A program made the position numbers and the translations under genes. A stretch of DNA of 64,000 bases from the NCBI GenBank assembly GCA_951804985.1, contig OX638130.1:39198751-39262750 (forward strand), in the 5' to 3' direction. Below, piece by piece: positions 1 through 11,006 of this stretch. The first letter of the stretch is position 1, and every line of letters begins with the position of its first letter. The notes beneath the pieces were generated by a model, which saw only the letters and a list, made by a program, of their open reading frames with translations, was not told the DNA's origin and made no database searches. The DNA comes from Dryomyza anilis. Taxonomy: Eukaryota; Arthropoda; Insecta; Diptera; Dryomyzidae.

Positions 1-1030
1 GCGTTACAAAATGTCTTCTATTGATTCACAAAAGTTATGTATAAATAATTTAACTTCGAGAATTTTGTGGAAATTTTTGACATGTGATTTTTTAATATCT
101 GGAGCCTATATCGGTATGATTTATTTTTTATTTTTGACCACATTGATAGTGATCTGAAATAAGTTTGTGTTAATGAAATAAAATTTTTTTTAAAATAAAT
201 TTACAAAAAAGGTACATATGTATGAAATTTGGAAATAAAATGGTAATTTTTGCCATGTAATTTCTCCTAATCCGGGAACGATATCAGGGTAATATTTTTT
301 ACCACATTGATCGTGATTAAAAAAAAGTTAGTGTGAACGAAGGATATCGTTTGCAGTCCTTGAAATAAATTTTCAAAAAAATTAGAATAAAACTGTTTTT
401 TTTTTTGCCATGTAATTTTTTCTATTCCGGGAAAGATATCGGGATCATATTTTTTGATTTTTTATCACATTGATTATGATTAGAAAAAAGTTAGTGCGAA
501 CGAAGGATATCGCTTGCAGTCCTTGGAATAAATTTACAAGAAGGAACAAATGTATGAAAAATTTTGTCAAGTGAATTTCTCCTAATCCGGGAACGATATC
601 GGGATGATATATTTTTCATTTTTTACCACATTGATTGTGATTAGAAAAAAGTTAGTGAGAATGAAGGATATCTCTTGCAGTCCTTGGTATAAATTTACAA
701 AAAGAAGAACAAATGTATAAAAAATGGCAATTTTTGCATGTAAATTCTCCTAATCCGGGTACGATATCGAAATGATATATTTTTTATATTTTACCACATT
801 GATTGTGATTAGAGAAAAGATAATGCGAACAGGGAATATCGCTTACAGTCCTTGGAATAAATTTACAAAAAACGCACAAATTAATGAAATTAGAATAAAA
901 AAGGTAATTTTTGACACGTAATTTTTCCTAATCTGGGAAAGATATTGCAATGATTTTTTTTTTATTTGTCATTTTTCACCTCATTAATTGTGATTAGAAA
1001 AAAGTTAGCGCGTGTGAAGGATATCTGTAG
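1..1030. repeat. Degenerate tandem repeat, period about 155-177 bp
   Basis: A block is repeated about six times, each with a variant of 'ccgggaacgatatc' (near 98, 272, 427, 587, 755 and 932). This is followed by a T-run, a 'ttaccacattgattgtgatt' variant, 'gaaaaaagttagtgcgaac', and then 'ggatatcgcttgcagtcctt' before an A-rich stretch. Spacing between anchors is about 174, 155, 160, 168 and 177 bp. The units differ by many substitutions and small indels, so this is an old satellite-like array. Its left edge runs out of the window. No coding capacity is seen. Confidence 0.85.
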
Positions 1031-2865
1031 GTCTAATTGATATAAAATTATTACACTAAACGCTTTAAATCGAATAAGTAAATTTCTAACGAAAATGGTA
1101 GTATTTCACAACAATTTTCTTGTAAACCGGAGCAAATCGAAAGCTAATTTTTTTCAGAATGTGTATTTTGTAAAAGCCAAAATACAGTTTTAAGGATTTG
1201 AGAGGATATGCAAGGATATTTTAGTTATGCTCATGTATTTCCATATATTTTCATATTCATATCTCTTAATCTGTTAATGTTATAAGAAAAATAGTTACAG
1301 ATTATTCTTAGTGGGTCTTTTATGTATGTAACAGTAAAAAAAATTGAAAATTTAAAAATAAAAAATGGAGTTTTGTTCAAAAATGTAATTATTTGGTTTA
1401 CCGTGCGACCCCTTTGAAATTTCAAAATAGAGATCTTTTGGCAAATAAAAGGTTGTTGATTCCACCGGAAAAATTGAATCAAAGTTGCGAAAAAGACCCT
1501 TTTTGGTACTTTAATCGCAATTTATCGCACGATTTCGACATGTTGCAGATGCAAACAAACTTCATCACATGCTGCAGATGCAAACCTTATAAAATATGAA
1601 CCTTGCCCTACTGATAATTGGAAAAAAAAATATGTGTCCAGATATTAGTTTTTGCAAAAAATCAAAAATAAATTTCTGTTACCAAAAAAGTGTGTAGATC
1701 GTAAATTATCACAATTCTCCAAGCTCTCTTATTTTTTTCATAAAATAGGTTCGCGATGTTTTGTTGTTAAATTTTCTAAAAATTTGTTTAAAACTTTATG
1801 TTACAGACATTTTTTCGAAATATTTTTTAAATTTTATGAAATGTTTTATTAAAAGGCAGGGAGATACACTCAGCGAAATATAATTTTATACTGAAATATT
1901 GTAGTGGGGCTAGTTGCAAAAACATACGCATTATGAAGAAATTTCTGGTGTGTATTTGATTCGGCAGCCGTTAACGAATGCTTTGGAGCGATTGAACTGA
2001 AATTTTTGAAAATTTTGACATAAAAAAAAAAACGAAATTAGGAATTATATACTACATATATGGTATGGAAATATATTTCGTGACGTATTATTGTGTTCAG
2101 AATTATGTTTTAAATTGAGAAAAATACAAATGTAATTGAGATATTTGATTTTAAATTGGGATTTTTTCAAATAAAATTGGAATTTTACAATTAATATTAC
2201 AAACATTTCAAATAAAATTGTGATTTTTCATTCAAAATTGAGAACATTTTTAATAGAAACGATATTTTTAAATTTGAAAGTGTAAAAATTCCAAATTGAA
2301 ATTAAGAAGTTAGCAAAAGCTATTGAATTTGTAACAAATAATGTGTAAATAATAAAGAAATTTAATATTTAAATATTTTTTCGCACGCCGACGGTACATA
2401 CATAAATCGTTTAATAACGAGGAAAATAAATGGGAACCGATTTCGGTTATATATTACTAATCGGAACATTTTTAAAATGTATATGTGGGACCGGAATAAG
2501 AATTCTATTATAAAAGGTCTTGAATCCAAAACAGGAAACCCCCAAACAGAAATAATATGTAATTTTCTTAATTTCTATTGTAATAAATTACTCGCTCGAC
2601 ACACCTTTCAGATAACACAAATATCGTAGTGGGCAAATTCATATTCATTCCATATTAAAATCCTTGTAGAACTGTGTTATCTGTGTTATCATTTACGAAT
2701 TTTTGTCCTTTTATAGGGTTTTGGAATATTGAAATATTTCTATTATTAAATATTCTTAAATTTGGTTTGATTTTACGACAACGAAAATATCAGATAAGTG
2801 TTCTTACTATTTCTGATCAAAAAGATCGAAAAGATCAAAAAGACAGAAAACATAAAAAAAAGATC
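1031..2865. other. AT-rich stretch without recognisable gene
   Basis: About 1.8 kb of AT-rich sequence. It holds only short open frames (60-80 codons) with no family resemblance, and several homopolymer runs. Near 2816-2865 there is a small purine-rich cluster of 'aaagatc'/'aaagac' motifs just before the RTE tail fragment. I see no terminal repeats, promoters or RNA genes here. Confidence 0.6.
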
Positions 2866-2897
2866 TTACTTACTTACTTAAATGGCCCTTACAACCG
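2866..2897 (-). mobile_element. Solo 3'-tail fragment of the RTE-like element, inverted
   Basis: This 32-bp stretch is the exact reverse complement of the last bases of the RTE-like copy ending at 6725: the tail 'cggttgtaagggcc' plus 'atttaagtaagtaag'. It abuts the start of the Gypsy B LTR. The simplest reading is a severely 5'-truncated minus-strand insertion of the same family. Together with the tail at 6694-6725 it makes an accidental inverted repeat that could be mistaken for DNA-transposon termini. Confidence 0.75.
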
Positions 2898-3456
2898 TGT
2901 CGCGTTATAAAACGCAATAAAATTGTGTACGTTCATGTTTTGCAATGGCATACGGACTGTCCCCGTCTCATCGTGATATTGTTTGATTACTGTGGCCATA
3001 ATTATTCCTAGATTTGTCTGTAAAAAATGTAGTGTTTATTCTGGTACCCGGGGCCCAAACCACTTGTGGAGATCTGCGCTGAGTCGGGCCATAGTTTCCA
3101 ACACTGGTGTCCCAAAGTGGTCAAAGTGGATTTGGGTGGATATTTTTGTTTGGTGTTGCGAATTTGCGGCCGGATCAGACGTGGATCCATTACATCTGTA
3201 GCCATTAGTGCCGAAATTGGAAGATACCCAGGCCGGACCAAATAATCATCGAAAGGAAGTATTCTTTTTTTTCATTATTTTTGTGTTGTTAATCGTGTTA
3301 TGTCTTTTGAGCACAGTTAGTCTGTTCCGCGTTGCCACTGTTACACAAACAACCTTCGGGGCCCGTGCACACCATATTTCGTGCGAAAGAATTTTTTTTT
3401 TATTTTATCTTTATTTTTCATTACCCCCTTTTTTAATGTTAGTGTTTTTAAATTGT
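2898..3456 (+). repeat. Gypsy B 5' LTR, left part
   Basis: This segment aligns with 62465-63290, which follows the polypurine tract and is the 3' LTR of Gypsy B. Shared landmarks are 'cgttataaaacgcaata', 'cccggggcccaaaccacttg', 'gatcagacgtggatccatta' and 'cattaccccc'. The LTR is broken at 3456 by the RTE-like insertion, continues at 6739-6761, is broken again by the BEL element, and ends at about 41453. The 3' LTR carries about 310 bp (62653-62965) missing here, so either the 5' copy has a deletion or the 3' copy an insertion. Confidence 0.8.
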
Positions 3457-3743
3457 AAAGGGGGCTATGGGGGCGATTATCACAAGGCAACGTGTCTGAG
3501 CGCTTCAACATGGCGAAGCCAGAGCAATCCTTGTCGGTGTCGTATCAAGTCAACTCACTGGTCACCATTTGACAAATTGTCAAATGGCGACGCTTCCACT
3601 CCTGTGGAAGTCCTCCGCGCGGAAGCCCCTGAAAACGACGCTCTACACCACCCGGTGTAGAAGTCGGCTTAAGTGAGTGGCGAACATCTCCTTCAGAGAG
3701 AGGGTTCGTGCGTTGGGTTTGTGTCCCAGCACTGAAAAAACCT

Positions 3744-4798
3744 ATGCACCCAATGAAAACACAAAAGAAGCCTCGGATAACGACCGATTACAACGATGAC
3801 GACCCACGCAAACGTTTTAAGGACCATGATTTACGGATATGCATCTGGAATGTTCCTTTATAGGGAAGGTGCCTCTATCCAGCTGGAAGATGTCCTCGAA
3901 AAATATAAGGCTGACATCAGCGCTATGCAGGAAATGCGATGGACGGAACAGGGCTGCTCGAAACAAGCGTCCTGTGACATCTACTACAGCTGCCATGCGG
4001 AGAGACATGAATTTGGATGTGGATTTGTAGTCGGCAAGAGACTTCGCCACCTTGTCTCTAGGTTCATGCCCGTGGACGAAAGGCTGGCAACAATCCGCAT
4101 CAAGGCTAAATATTTCCATATCAGCCTAATTTGTGCACACGTTCCGACGAACGAGAAAGATGACGAGACAAAAGAGCGCTTCTACGAGCGCCTAGACAAC
4201 GCATACGAGCGCTGCCCCCCGCCACGATATCTAAATCGTGCTAGGCGCTTTTAACGCCAAGGTGGGCAGAGAAGCCATCTATTGTCCAACAATCGGAAAA
4301 TTTAGCCTCCATGCCAACACTTCCGATAACGGAACGAGGCTAATCGACTTCGCCGTAGCACGAAACATGGTAGTTAGTAGCACTAGATTCGAACATTTCG
4401 ATATCCACAAGGCCACATGGTTGTCGCGCGATCAAAAAACGCGAAACCAAATTGGTCACGTTGTGATTGACGGAAGGCACGCATCGAGCGTGACGGACGT
4501 ACGCACTATCCGAGGTGCCAATATGGACTCGGATCATTACCTTGTAGCTGCCAAGGTCCGCACGAGCTTAAGCGCTGCGAAGAACGTACGGAACCAAACG
4601 CAGAGAAAGCTAGACGTCGGAAAGCTGCAATCACAACAGACAACGCAAGCCTTTTCCACTCGACTCTCACACCTGCTTAGACAAAGCACTCCTCCTCTCG
4701 ATGATATAAGCGCGCAGTGGAATCATATCTCCTGCTCTATGCGTACGGCTGCCGAAGAGGTGCTTGGATTCCAACGCCCCCTGAGGAATCAGTGGTAA
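3744..4798 (+). pseudogene. RTE-like endonuclease domain (copy 1), disrupted
   Basis: The N-terminal half is an apurinic/apyrimidinic-type endonuclease that would nick target DNA. I chose the start at 3744 (MHPMKTQKKPR), which matches the start in copy 2. Recognisable motifs are an 'MQEMRW' version of the catalytic QE motif, 'LICAHVPTNEKDDETKERFY', 'ATWLSRDQKTRNQI' and 'SDHYLVAA'. Breaks: a stop soon after the first 40 codons, so the next long frame opens at 3796; an indel near 4217-4250 that destroys the LGDFNAK motif and ends the frame at 4254; and a stop at 4796-4798 before the reverse transcriptase. Confidence 0.85.
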
Positions 4799-6047
4799 AG
4801 ACGCTGCGAAGCGGCGAAGGATCGTTACAAAGAGCAGAGAAGGGAAGAGAGACGTCTTTTCAGGCGTAAAAAAAGCGAGGCAGAAAGACGTGAGTGTGAG
4901 GAGATTGAGATGCATGGGGACAGGAATGAGGCTCCAAAATTCTTCGAGAAAATAAGACGCCTAGCCGGAGGTTCAAAATCCGGAGCCTCTTCTTGTAAAG
5001 ATGAAAACGGAAATCTAGTCACATATATCCAGAGCACACTGAAGATATGGAGGGATCACTTCTCTAAACTGCTGACCGGTGATGATTACAGCAATTCCAC
5101 CTATAGAGAAGTAAACCCGGCAACCCCAGTACTTGATGACGACGTTGATATTCCACCACCCGACCATGACGAGGTCAGAACAGCCATCGCTCGGCTGAAA
5201 AACAACAACGCCGCAGGTGCTGATGGCCTGCCTGCTGAATTGTTTAAGACCGGAGGCGAAGAGCTAATAGAGAGCATGCACGAGCTCGTAAGCAGAATAT
5301 GGTCGGATGAAAGGATGCCAAGTGACTGGAACCTCAGTGTACTCTGCCCAATCCTTAAGAAAGGGGATCCCACTATCTGCGCCAACTACCGTGGGATCAG
5401 CCTACTCAATATCGCATACAAGGTTCTATCGAGCGTATTATGTGAAAGACTGAAGCCCATCGTCAACAGACTGATTGGACCTTATCAGTGCGGCTTCAGA
5501 CCTGGAAAGTCCACCATAGACCAGATTTTCACATTGCGCCTAATCCAGGAAAAGACCCTAGAAAAACAGATCGACACCTACCACCTATTAGTATACTATA
5601 AAGCCGCCTTCGACACTCCGATAAGGGAACGATTATACGCCGCAATGTCTGAGTTCGGTATACCTGCGAAACTTATAAGGCTTTGCAGGATGACCCTGAG
5701 CAACACACGTTGCTCAGTGAGAATAGGAAAAGACCTCTCCGAGCCATTTCATACCGAGCGAGGTTTCAGGCAGAGTGACTCCCTATCGTTCGACTTTTTT
5801 AATTTATTGATTGAGAAAATAGTTCGAGCTGCCGAACTCCGTCAAAGCGGCACTATCCTCAACATAAGTGTCATGTTGCTCGCATGTACCGATGATATTG
5901 ATATCATTGGCAGGAGCACACGAGCAGTCAGCGCAGCATTCTCCAGATTGGAGAAAGAGTCGCGTCGAATGGGTCTAGTGGTGAACAAGGACAAGACGAA
6001 GTTCCTTGTGTCAACAAGCAGAAAGGAGTCCGTGCGTCTTGGACAAT
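4799..6047 (+). pseudogene. RTE-like reverse transcriptase domain (copy 1)
   Basis: The frame 4910-6049 holds a non-LTR reverse transcriptase. Visible blocks are 'NNNAAGADGLPAELFKTGG', 'CANYRGISLLNIAYKVLSS', 'GPYQCGFRPGKSTIDQIFTL', 'RGFRQSDSLSFDFFN' and a degenerate active-site box. Two catalytic positions are damaged: the motif-A aspartate is tyrosine ('LLVYYKAAFD'), and the YADD box reads 'ACTDD'. The frame stops at 6047 inside the region after the palm. This ORF cannot make active polymerase. Confidence 0.88.
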
Positions 6048-6702
6048 AATCTGATTTTGACACCCACAATTTCGACATTGTGAAGGACTTCGTCTATTTG
6101 GGATCCAGCATCAAATGCAACAACGACGTCAGCCTAGAGATTAAACGGAGAATAACTCTTGCCAAAAGGTGCAACTTTGGGCTCAGTAGGCAATTGAAAA
6201 GTAGAGCCCTCTCTCGCCGGACAAAAATAACGCTCTACAAGTCACTCATCATGCCCGTCCTACTTTATGGTGCAGAAACGTGGACGTTGGCCTCCACCGA
6301 TGAGAGAGTACTGGGAGCGTTCGAGAGAAAGATTCTCCGTAAAATCTTTGGCCCTATCTGCTTTGCTAACGAGTATCGAATCAGGATGAACCATGAGCTG
6401 TACGAGGTATTCTACGACATTGACATAGTCAAGCGTATCAGCGGCTTTGCTGGCTAGGCCATCAGCGGCTTCGCTGGCTAGGCCATGTCGAACGAATGGA
6501 TGAAAACACTCCAGCTAAGAAGGTGCTTGAATCGAGGCTCGAAGGTGGACAGCGTAGAAGAGGTCGTCCAAATCTGCGTTGGAAAGACCAAGTTGAGGAC
6601 AACCTGACAACGCTTGGTATTTCTAACTGGCGTCAGCGCGCGCAAAGCAGAAGCGACTGGCGCAGCTTTATCTCAGCGGCCAAAACCGACCCCCGGTTGT
6701 AA
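6048..6702 (+). pseudogene. RTE-like C-terminal domain (copy 1)
   Basis: After the stop at 6047 the same protein continues in two pieces (6080-6457 and 6496-6702). Blocks are 'FVYLGSSIKCNNDVSLEIKR', 'LYGAETWTLASTDERVLGAF', 'RKIFGPICFANEYRIRMNHE' and the terminal 'RRRGRPNLRWKDQVEDNL'. A local duplication of 'atcagcggctt(t/c)gctggctaggcc' at 6437-6484 has added 23 bp and broken the frame. The stop just before the TAAG tail is the normal element end. Confidence 0.82.
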
Positions 6703-6725
6703 GGGCCATTTAAGTAAGTAAGTAC

Positions 6726-6761
6726 GTTTTTAAATTGTTTTTAGTTATAATATAATATTTG
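6726..6761 (+). repeat. Gypsy B LTR sliver between RTE and BEL insertions
   Basis: The RTE target-site duplication (6726-6738) is followed by LTR sequence 'ttttagttataatataatatttg', which matches 63291-63315. It ends with 'atttg' at 6757-6761, the 5-bp TSD of the BEL element. The same LTR resumes after the BEL 3' LTR at 41130 with the second 'atttg' and 'tgtcaataattttt'. Confidence 0.82.
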
Positions 6762-7015
6762 TGTTTACGTACAAACGTAAACTCGATATGTTTGAACATC
6801 TCCGTCCATCATATCCACACAATCGATTATTTATCGATTACTGTGGCGAACCGATCGACCGTCGGCTCTATCAGCGTTCGCCGCATATAACTTCACTCGT
6901 TACGTTTTCTTAAAACCGAACGCTACGAAAACCCATCCGTCTCCGCGACATTGAAAGTTAAAGTTTTAAAACATATTTATATTGTTGACCCGTCACCGCG
7001 ACAAATAAACAAATA
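6762..7015 (+). repeat. BEL 5' LTR, part shared with the 3' LTR
   Basis: This stretch matches 40560-40812 with few differences. Shared landmarks are 'aaactcgatatgtttgaaca', 'gaaccgatcgaccgtcggct', 'acttcactcgttacgttttc' and 'gttgacccgtcaccgcgac'. After about 7015 the two LTR copies diverge completely, so one LTR has been recombined or replaced in its second half. The true end of the 5' LTR cannot be fixed by eye, and I could not assign a primer-binding site. Confidence 0.72.
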
Positions 7016-8284
7016 TATGGTTTTTAATTTAATTAAAATCGACCCGACCCGTAATAAAAGTGAAAATTAACAACAAAATAAAATAATTGCGGAACGACAG
7101 TGAAATTGTTTTTACAAAAAATCGATTTTTTTTGTCAACCGACCCGACCGGAACAAAACGATCGTATGATACGATACGTTTTAAAATAAATATACGTTCA
7201 CCAAAGTGTTAAATATAATTTAACAAAAGCAACTGATTTTATTTATTTTCACATTTTTGAATTGTTACAATATATTTTATTTAACAAAATCGCCAAATAT
7301 TTTCGTTTCATTTGTTTCAGCTATCTACTCGCCGCTGTACTCGTTTGTTTATTTGTTTTATTTGCTCATAAAACAAATAGACATACACACTTATGCACTC
7401 ACAGCAACGAGAGCTGCTGTCAAGTGTGTACAGGGTTGCCACGTTGTTCACTAAAATAGTGTTTTCGTGGGAATTTATAAATTACTCCGTGGGAACCAAA
7501 AAATGTATCCCATATTTTTTGGAAATTGCCTATTGAGCAATATTTAACCCGTTTATACCCACATTTAAGCTTTTTTAACCCTTTTAAACCCAAAAAATAA
7601 TTTTTATTGATATTTAACAATTTTTATAGAAAAACTACTATACAAAATTAGCTGACCCGTTTTTTATAAAAAATATTTTTTAAAGCTTAACCCATAGCGA
7701 CCCAAAATCATTTAAGTGATTTTTTAAATAAAGTTTAAGAATTTTTTTTACAAAATTAATTCTCATATCGAATTTTTATAAAAAATATTTTTGATTTTTA
7801 ACACATTGCGACCCAAAAAGATTAACTACGCTATAAAATTTTATTTGCTACCCGGTTTACCACTAAATAAAATTTTAAAGTTAACCCATTGTGACCCAAA
7901 GATAAAATTTTCAAAATTTGTTGAAATTTTATCTAAAAAATTAAGTTTTGCAATACCAACGACACGGTAATAATTGCTGTTAACCCATACACACCCAAAA
8001 ATAATTTTATTTATTTTTATAAAAAGTTTTTAAATATTTTTAGATTTTTCCTGAAAAAATAAATACGACCAGGTAATATCCAAAATAATTTTTGAAGATA
8101 AATCACATCGACCCACACATAAAATTTGCTAATAAATTTTTTGTGAATTTTTTCAAATTTATTTTTTGAAAAAGTATTGCGGCTCGTTATTAATTTAAAA
8201 AATAAACATTTTTTAAATTAAGCCATCCAGACCCAACATTTTATTATTGAAATTTGTGAGAATTTCTGAAGTTATTTAAAAAAG
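7016..8284 (+). other. BEL leader / divergent LTR part with repeated 'aaccc ... gaccc' motifs
   Basis: A very AT-rich 1.27-kb stretch before gag with no gene. It is punctuated by C-rich islands of the form 'ttaacccat.gcgacccaaaa' at about 7687, 7800, 7880, 7979, 8101 and 8221, roughly 80-120 bp apart. These look like a decayed tandem repeat. GACCC occurs about ten times here on the + strand, far more than the base composition predicts. Short open frames at 7257-7620 look spurious. Confidence 0.6.
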
Positions 8285-9203
8285 ATGGCGGCTCTGACAG
8301 CATTTATTCAATTCGGAAACGACATTATTGAATTTGAGCAAACTATTTGCGAGACCCCTACTCAAGATTTAGTACCTCATGCCTTAGAATTTCATCGGAA
8401 GCAGCTTACTTTTCTGTGGGATAATTTCCAAACTTCATATAATACTATACGAAGTGAACCCGACAGTCCCGATGTGGACCGAAAGAAGCTGAAAGATAAA
8501 TATACGAAAGGATACAACGCATATATACGCTGTATCTCTTCCCTTTCAGAAATAATAATAATAATAATAATAAATAATAGTTTGGCGCTACAGTCCTGTA
8601 TAGAACTTCGGCCGAGCTCTCTTACCATTTTCAGTTGTGCGTGTTATATTTGTACTCAAAGTGGTGGGACCTACAATTTATTGCCGAATCCGAACGGCGG
8701 GTGAGAGCTTTATTGTCGTAGGTTTGCCATTTACGGACGAGAGGTAGCGCGGTATAGACAAATTTTTCTATGAAAAGATGTTGTTAGCCCCAGTCCAGGC
8801 TTGAACCGGGGACCTTTCGGCTCGCAGTCCAACGCACTAACCACTGAGCTACCGCGGCTACAGAAATAATGGAGACCCTAAAACAACCGATTGAAACTCC
8901 TAAGGCAAGAGAAGAAACGACCCCAATTCGATTTGCACCCTCTATTCATTTACCCCCGTGTGACACGGATAATTTGATGGTGACTATGTCACCTGGCCCA
9001 CTTTTAGAGATATGTTTTCTGCTATCTACATCAATAACGCCAGATTAAGCAATGTGGAAAAACTTTTCCTTCTTAATCAAAAGATCCGAGGCGAAGCAAG
9101 AGACATTGTTAAAAATGCTCCTCTTACCAATGATGGTTTTATACAGGCATGGAGTAATCTCGTTGAACAATACGAGAATAAAAGAATGCAAGTGAATGCT
9201 TAA
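8285..9203 (+). pseudogene. BEL/Pao Gag, N-terminal and middle part (interrupted by a SINE)
   Basis: The frame starts with MAALTAFIQF at 8285 and runs to codon 91 (SLSEI), where the minus-strand SINE is inserted. After the second TSD the same frame resumes (METLKQPIETPK) and reaches 'LPPCDTDN'. A one-base deletion near 8974 then shifts the frame, and it continues at 9012 (MFSAIYINNARLSNVEKLFL), matching the BEL Gag capsid region. A TAA at 9201 replaces what is probably a CAA codon. This is the structural particle protein of the element, now broken in three ways. Confidence 0.82.
8557..8860 (-). mobile_element. tRNA-derived SINE candidate
   Basis: A 304-bp insertion in the BEL gag, flanked by a 10-bp direct repeat 'cagaaataat' (8547-8556 and 8861-8870). 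On the minus strand it begins 'tagccgcggtagctcagtgg', with a good RNA polymerase III A box (TAGCTCAGTGG, 8841-8851) and B box (GGTTCAAGCCT, 8797-8807). It ends in an ATT/TTA microsatellite tail at 8557-8575. The acceptor stem is not closed on the 3' side, so it is not a working tRNA gene. Removing it restores the gag frame. The 230-bp body after the tRNA-like head is not one I recognise. Confidence 0.85.
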
Positions 9204-9860
9204 CTGAAGACCCTTTTGAATTTGCCACCAGTTACGTCTGAGTCCGGCAGCTCTATTAAAAAGTTACAACGGACCATCAACAACTGTGTGACGACCCTGC
9301 AAATGTTGGATATAGACACAGATAACTGGAGTCCAATTCTAGTTTATCTGTGTTCGACCCGTCTCCCCAAGATATTTGAAAGATCTCTAGCAGATAGTTC
9401 AGAAATTCCTGAATGGAGAATTTGGAACAAGTTTTTGACCCAAACATACAAGACCCTTGAATCTGTTGGCGAAATTAAGTCTTCGACTACGAAGACTAGT
9501 CAACACACGATTTCCAGTAATGCTGGACCCAAAACTTGGGGAGACAAACGTGTGAATTCTTTTCACACAAATGTTTTACAAAATCCATTTGCATCCAAAA
9601 TGACAAGACCCCGATTTGTTGAGCCAAGACCCATCCATGCCAAGCCATCAAAATGGGAAGTTGATGGTGCCATTTGCAGAATTTGCAATGGTAAGCACAC
9701 TCTTCGTGAGTGCCCCAGATTCATATCCATGAAAGTAGAGGATAGACACGATGCTGTGAAAAGATATGAGTGCTGTTTTAATTGTTTAGCAGTATCTCAC
9801 AGCATCAGGGACTGTAAGAGCGGATATAAATGTTGCTTTTGTAGCAAAAAGCATCATTAG
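9204..9860 (+). pseudogene. BEL/Pao Gag, C-terminal part with zinc knuckles
   Basis: The frame continues from the nonsense codon at 9201. It ends with two Cys/His-rich knuckles typical of BEL/Pao nucleocapsid: 'CRICNGKHTLRECP' and 'CCFNCLAVSHSIRDC', followed by 'KCCFCSKKHH'. The TAG at 9858 falls where a Gag-protease junction is expected. No protease follows: the sequence passes through a 27-bp direct repeat (about 9933-9992) straight into the region just ahead of the reverse transcriptase, so the protease has been deleted. Confidence 0.82.
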
Positions 9861-11006
9861 CTTTTACATTTAGCATCGCTAGACCCGAAAGCAGACCCAA
9901 AAGACCGCCGAAGCATAAGTGCAGCTGCATCTAAATCTGATCAGCCGTCAACTTCACAACTTCACTAAATCTGATCAGCCGTCAACTTCAAATTGAAGAA
10001 GTACCAAAATCCACGACCCTCTCAAATGCAGATATGAATTGTGAAACAATTTTATACAGACATTACGCCGAGAACCCTCAGGCCGTTATGTAGTGACCCT
10101 GACATTTAAAGACCCAAATTGCATTGATCTTGGACTATCAAGACATATTGCAATGGCGCAATATTTGAGAAATGAAAAGTCCTTACTCAAAAGACCCGCT
10201 GTTAAAGCAGAATATGACCAAGCGATATGCGAATATTTGCAACTTGGTCATATAAGAAAAGTGACTCATTCGCCAGCTATATCTTGCACAGCCACCCACT
10301 ACTATTTACTACATTTGGTTTACCACATAATGCAGTCATAAAACCCGATCGTGTCACAACAAAGCTGCGTGTTGCATTTAATGAATCCAGCAATACTGCC
10401 AACGGAAAGAGCCTAAATGATGTGTTGCATACTGGACCCGTTCTACAACAAGATTTAGTTGTGCAAATTATTAAATGGCGTCTTGTCAAATTTATCTTTA
10501 ATGCATACATTGAAAAAATGCATCGTCAAATTTGCGTCGACCCTGCACACGCACCATATCAAAGAATTTTGTTTAGGAAATCCTTAGAAGAACCCATTCA
10601 GGATTATGAGTTGCAAACAGTTACATTTGGTGTTAACTGTGCCCCTTACCTTGCCATTCGGACCCTACAGCAATTAGCGCAAGACGTACATGAGACCCAC
10701 CCACAGGCTTCGTATATTCTACGAAACTGCATGTACGTAGATGATGTTCTGGCAGGCACTCATGAGATTGAAAGTGCTATTAATGCTCGAGATGAGCTAA
10801 TCGCCGCTTTAAAATCAGCAGGATTTTCGTTGCGCAAGTGGATTGCGAACACACCCGAAATATTAGAAACTCTGCCAAAAGGTCACTTGCTGCTAACAGA
10901 TTTAATCAATTTATCTGAGCAATGTCAAGGTAATGCAAAGACCCTAGGCATTCGATGGAATGCTAAAAAAGATATTTTTTTTTTCAAGTCCCGCTCATCG
11001 AACTAA
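9861..11006 (+). pseudogene. BEL/Pao reverse transcriptase
   Basis: Residual polymerase begins near 9990 (IEEVPKSTTLSNADM), breaks at a TAG near 10092, and runs from 10093 to 11006 in two overlapping frames. BEL-type motifs are 'LTFKDPNCIDLGLSRHIAMA', 'DRVTTKLRVAFNESSNTANG', 'QRILFRKSLEEPIQDYEL', 'NCAPYLAIRTLQQLA', the active site 'YVDDVLAGTH' and 'LRKWIANTPEILETLPKGHL'. The YVDD box is intact, but frameshifts near 10300 and 10980 kill the gene. Part of motif A appears altered around 10500. Confidence 0.85.

Larger units (their letters stand above)
3457..6725 (+). mobile_element. RTE-like non-LTR retrotransposon, copy 1 (full length, dead)
   Basis: A 3.27-kb insertion flanked by a 13-bp TSD, 'gtttttaaattgt' at 3444-3456 and 6726-6738. 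It lies inside the Gypsy B LTR, where 63286 onward shows the uninterrupted sequence. It has a 5' untranslated region of about 290 bp, one open frame (endonuclease, reverse transcriptase, C-terminal RRRGRP/RW domain), no RNase H, and a (TAAG)n tail instead of poly(A). These traits match RTE-type elements, whose ORFs are often mis-annotated in insects as craniofacial development protein 2-like. Stops and lost catalytic residues make it inactive. Confidence 0.88.

Noticed and set aside
1231..1852. Three short ORFs of 66-83 codons in the AT-rich left region
   Set aside because: No recognisable domain, low-complexity composition, no supporting signals.
3060..3130. A primer-binding site in 'ggtgtcccaaagtgg'
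   Set aside because: It resembles the leucine-type site, but the same stretch lies inside the Gypsy B LTR at both ends; the true site is at 41454.
3744..6702. A host gene for craniofacial development protein 2
   Set aside because: That name is a common mis-annotation; the sequence is an endonuclease and reverse transcriptase of a non-LTR element with a TSD and a TAAG tail.
2866..6725. A DNA transposon with 32-bp terminal inverted repeats
   Set aside because: The right repeat is the 3' tail of an RTE-like element that has its own 13-bp TSD at 3444/6726; the left repeat lies outside that TSD.
8790..8860. A functional tRNA gene on the minus strand
   Set aside because: A and B boxes are good, but the acceptor and anticodon stems do not close, and the sequence is the head of a TSD-flanked insertion; a SINE fits better.
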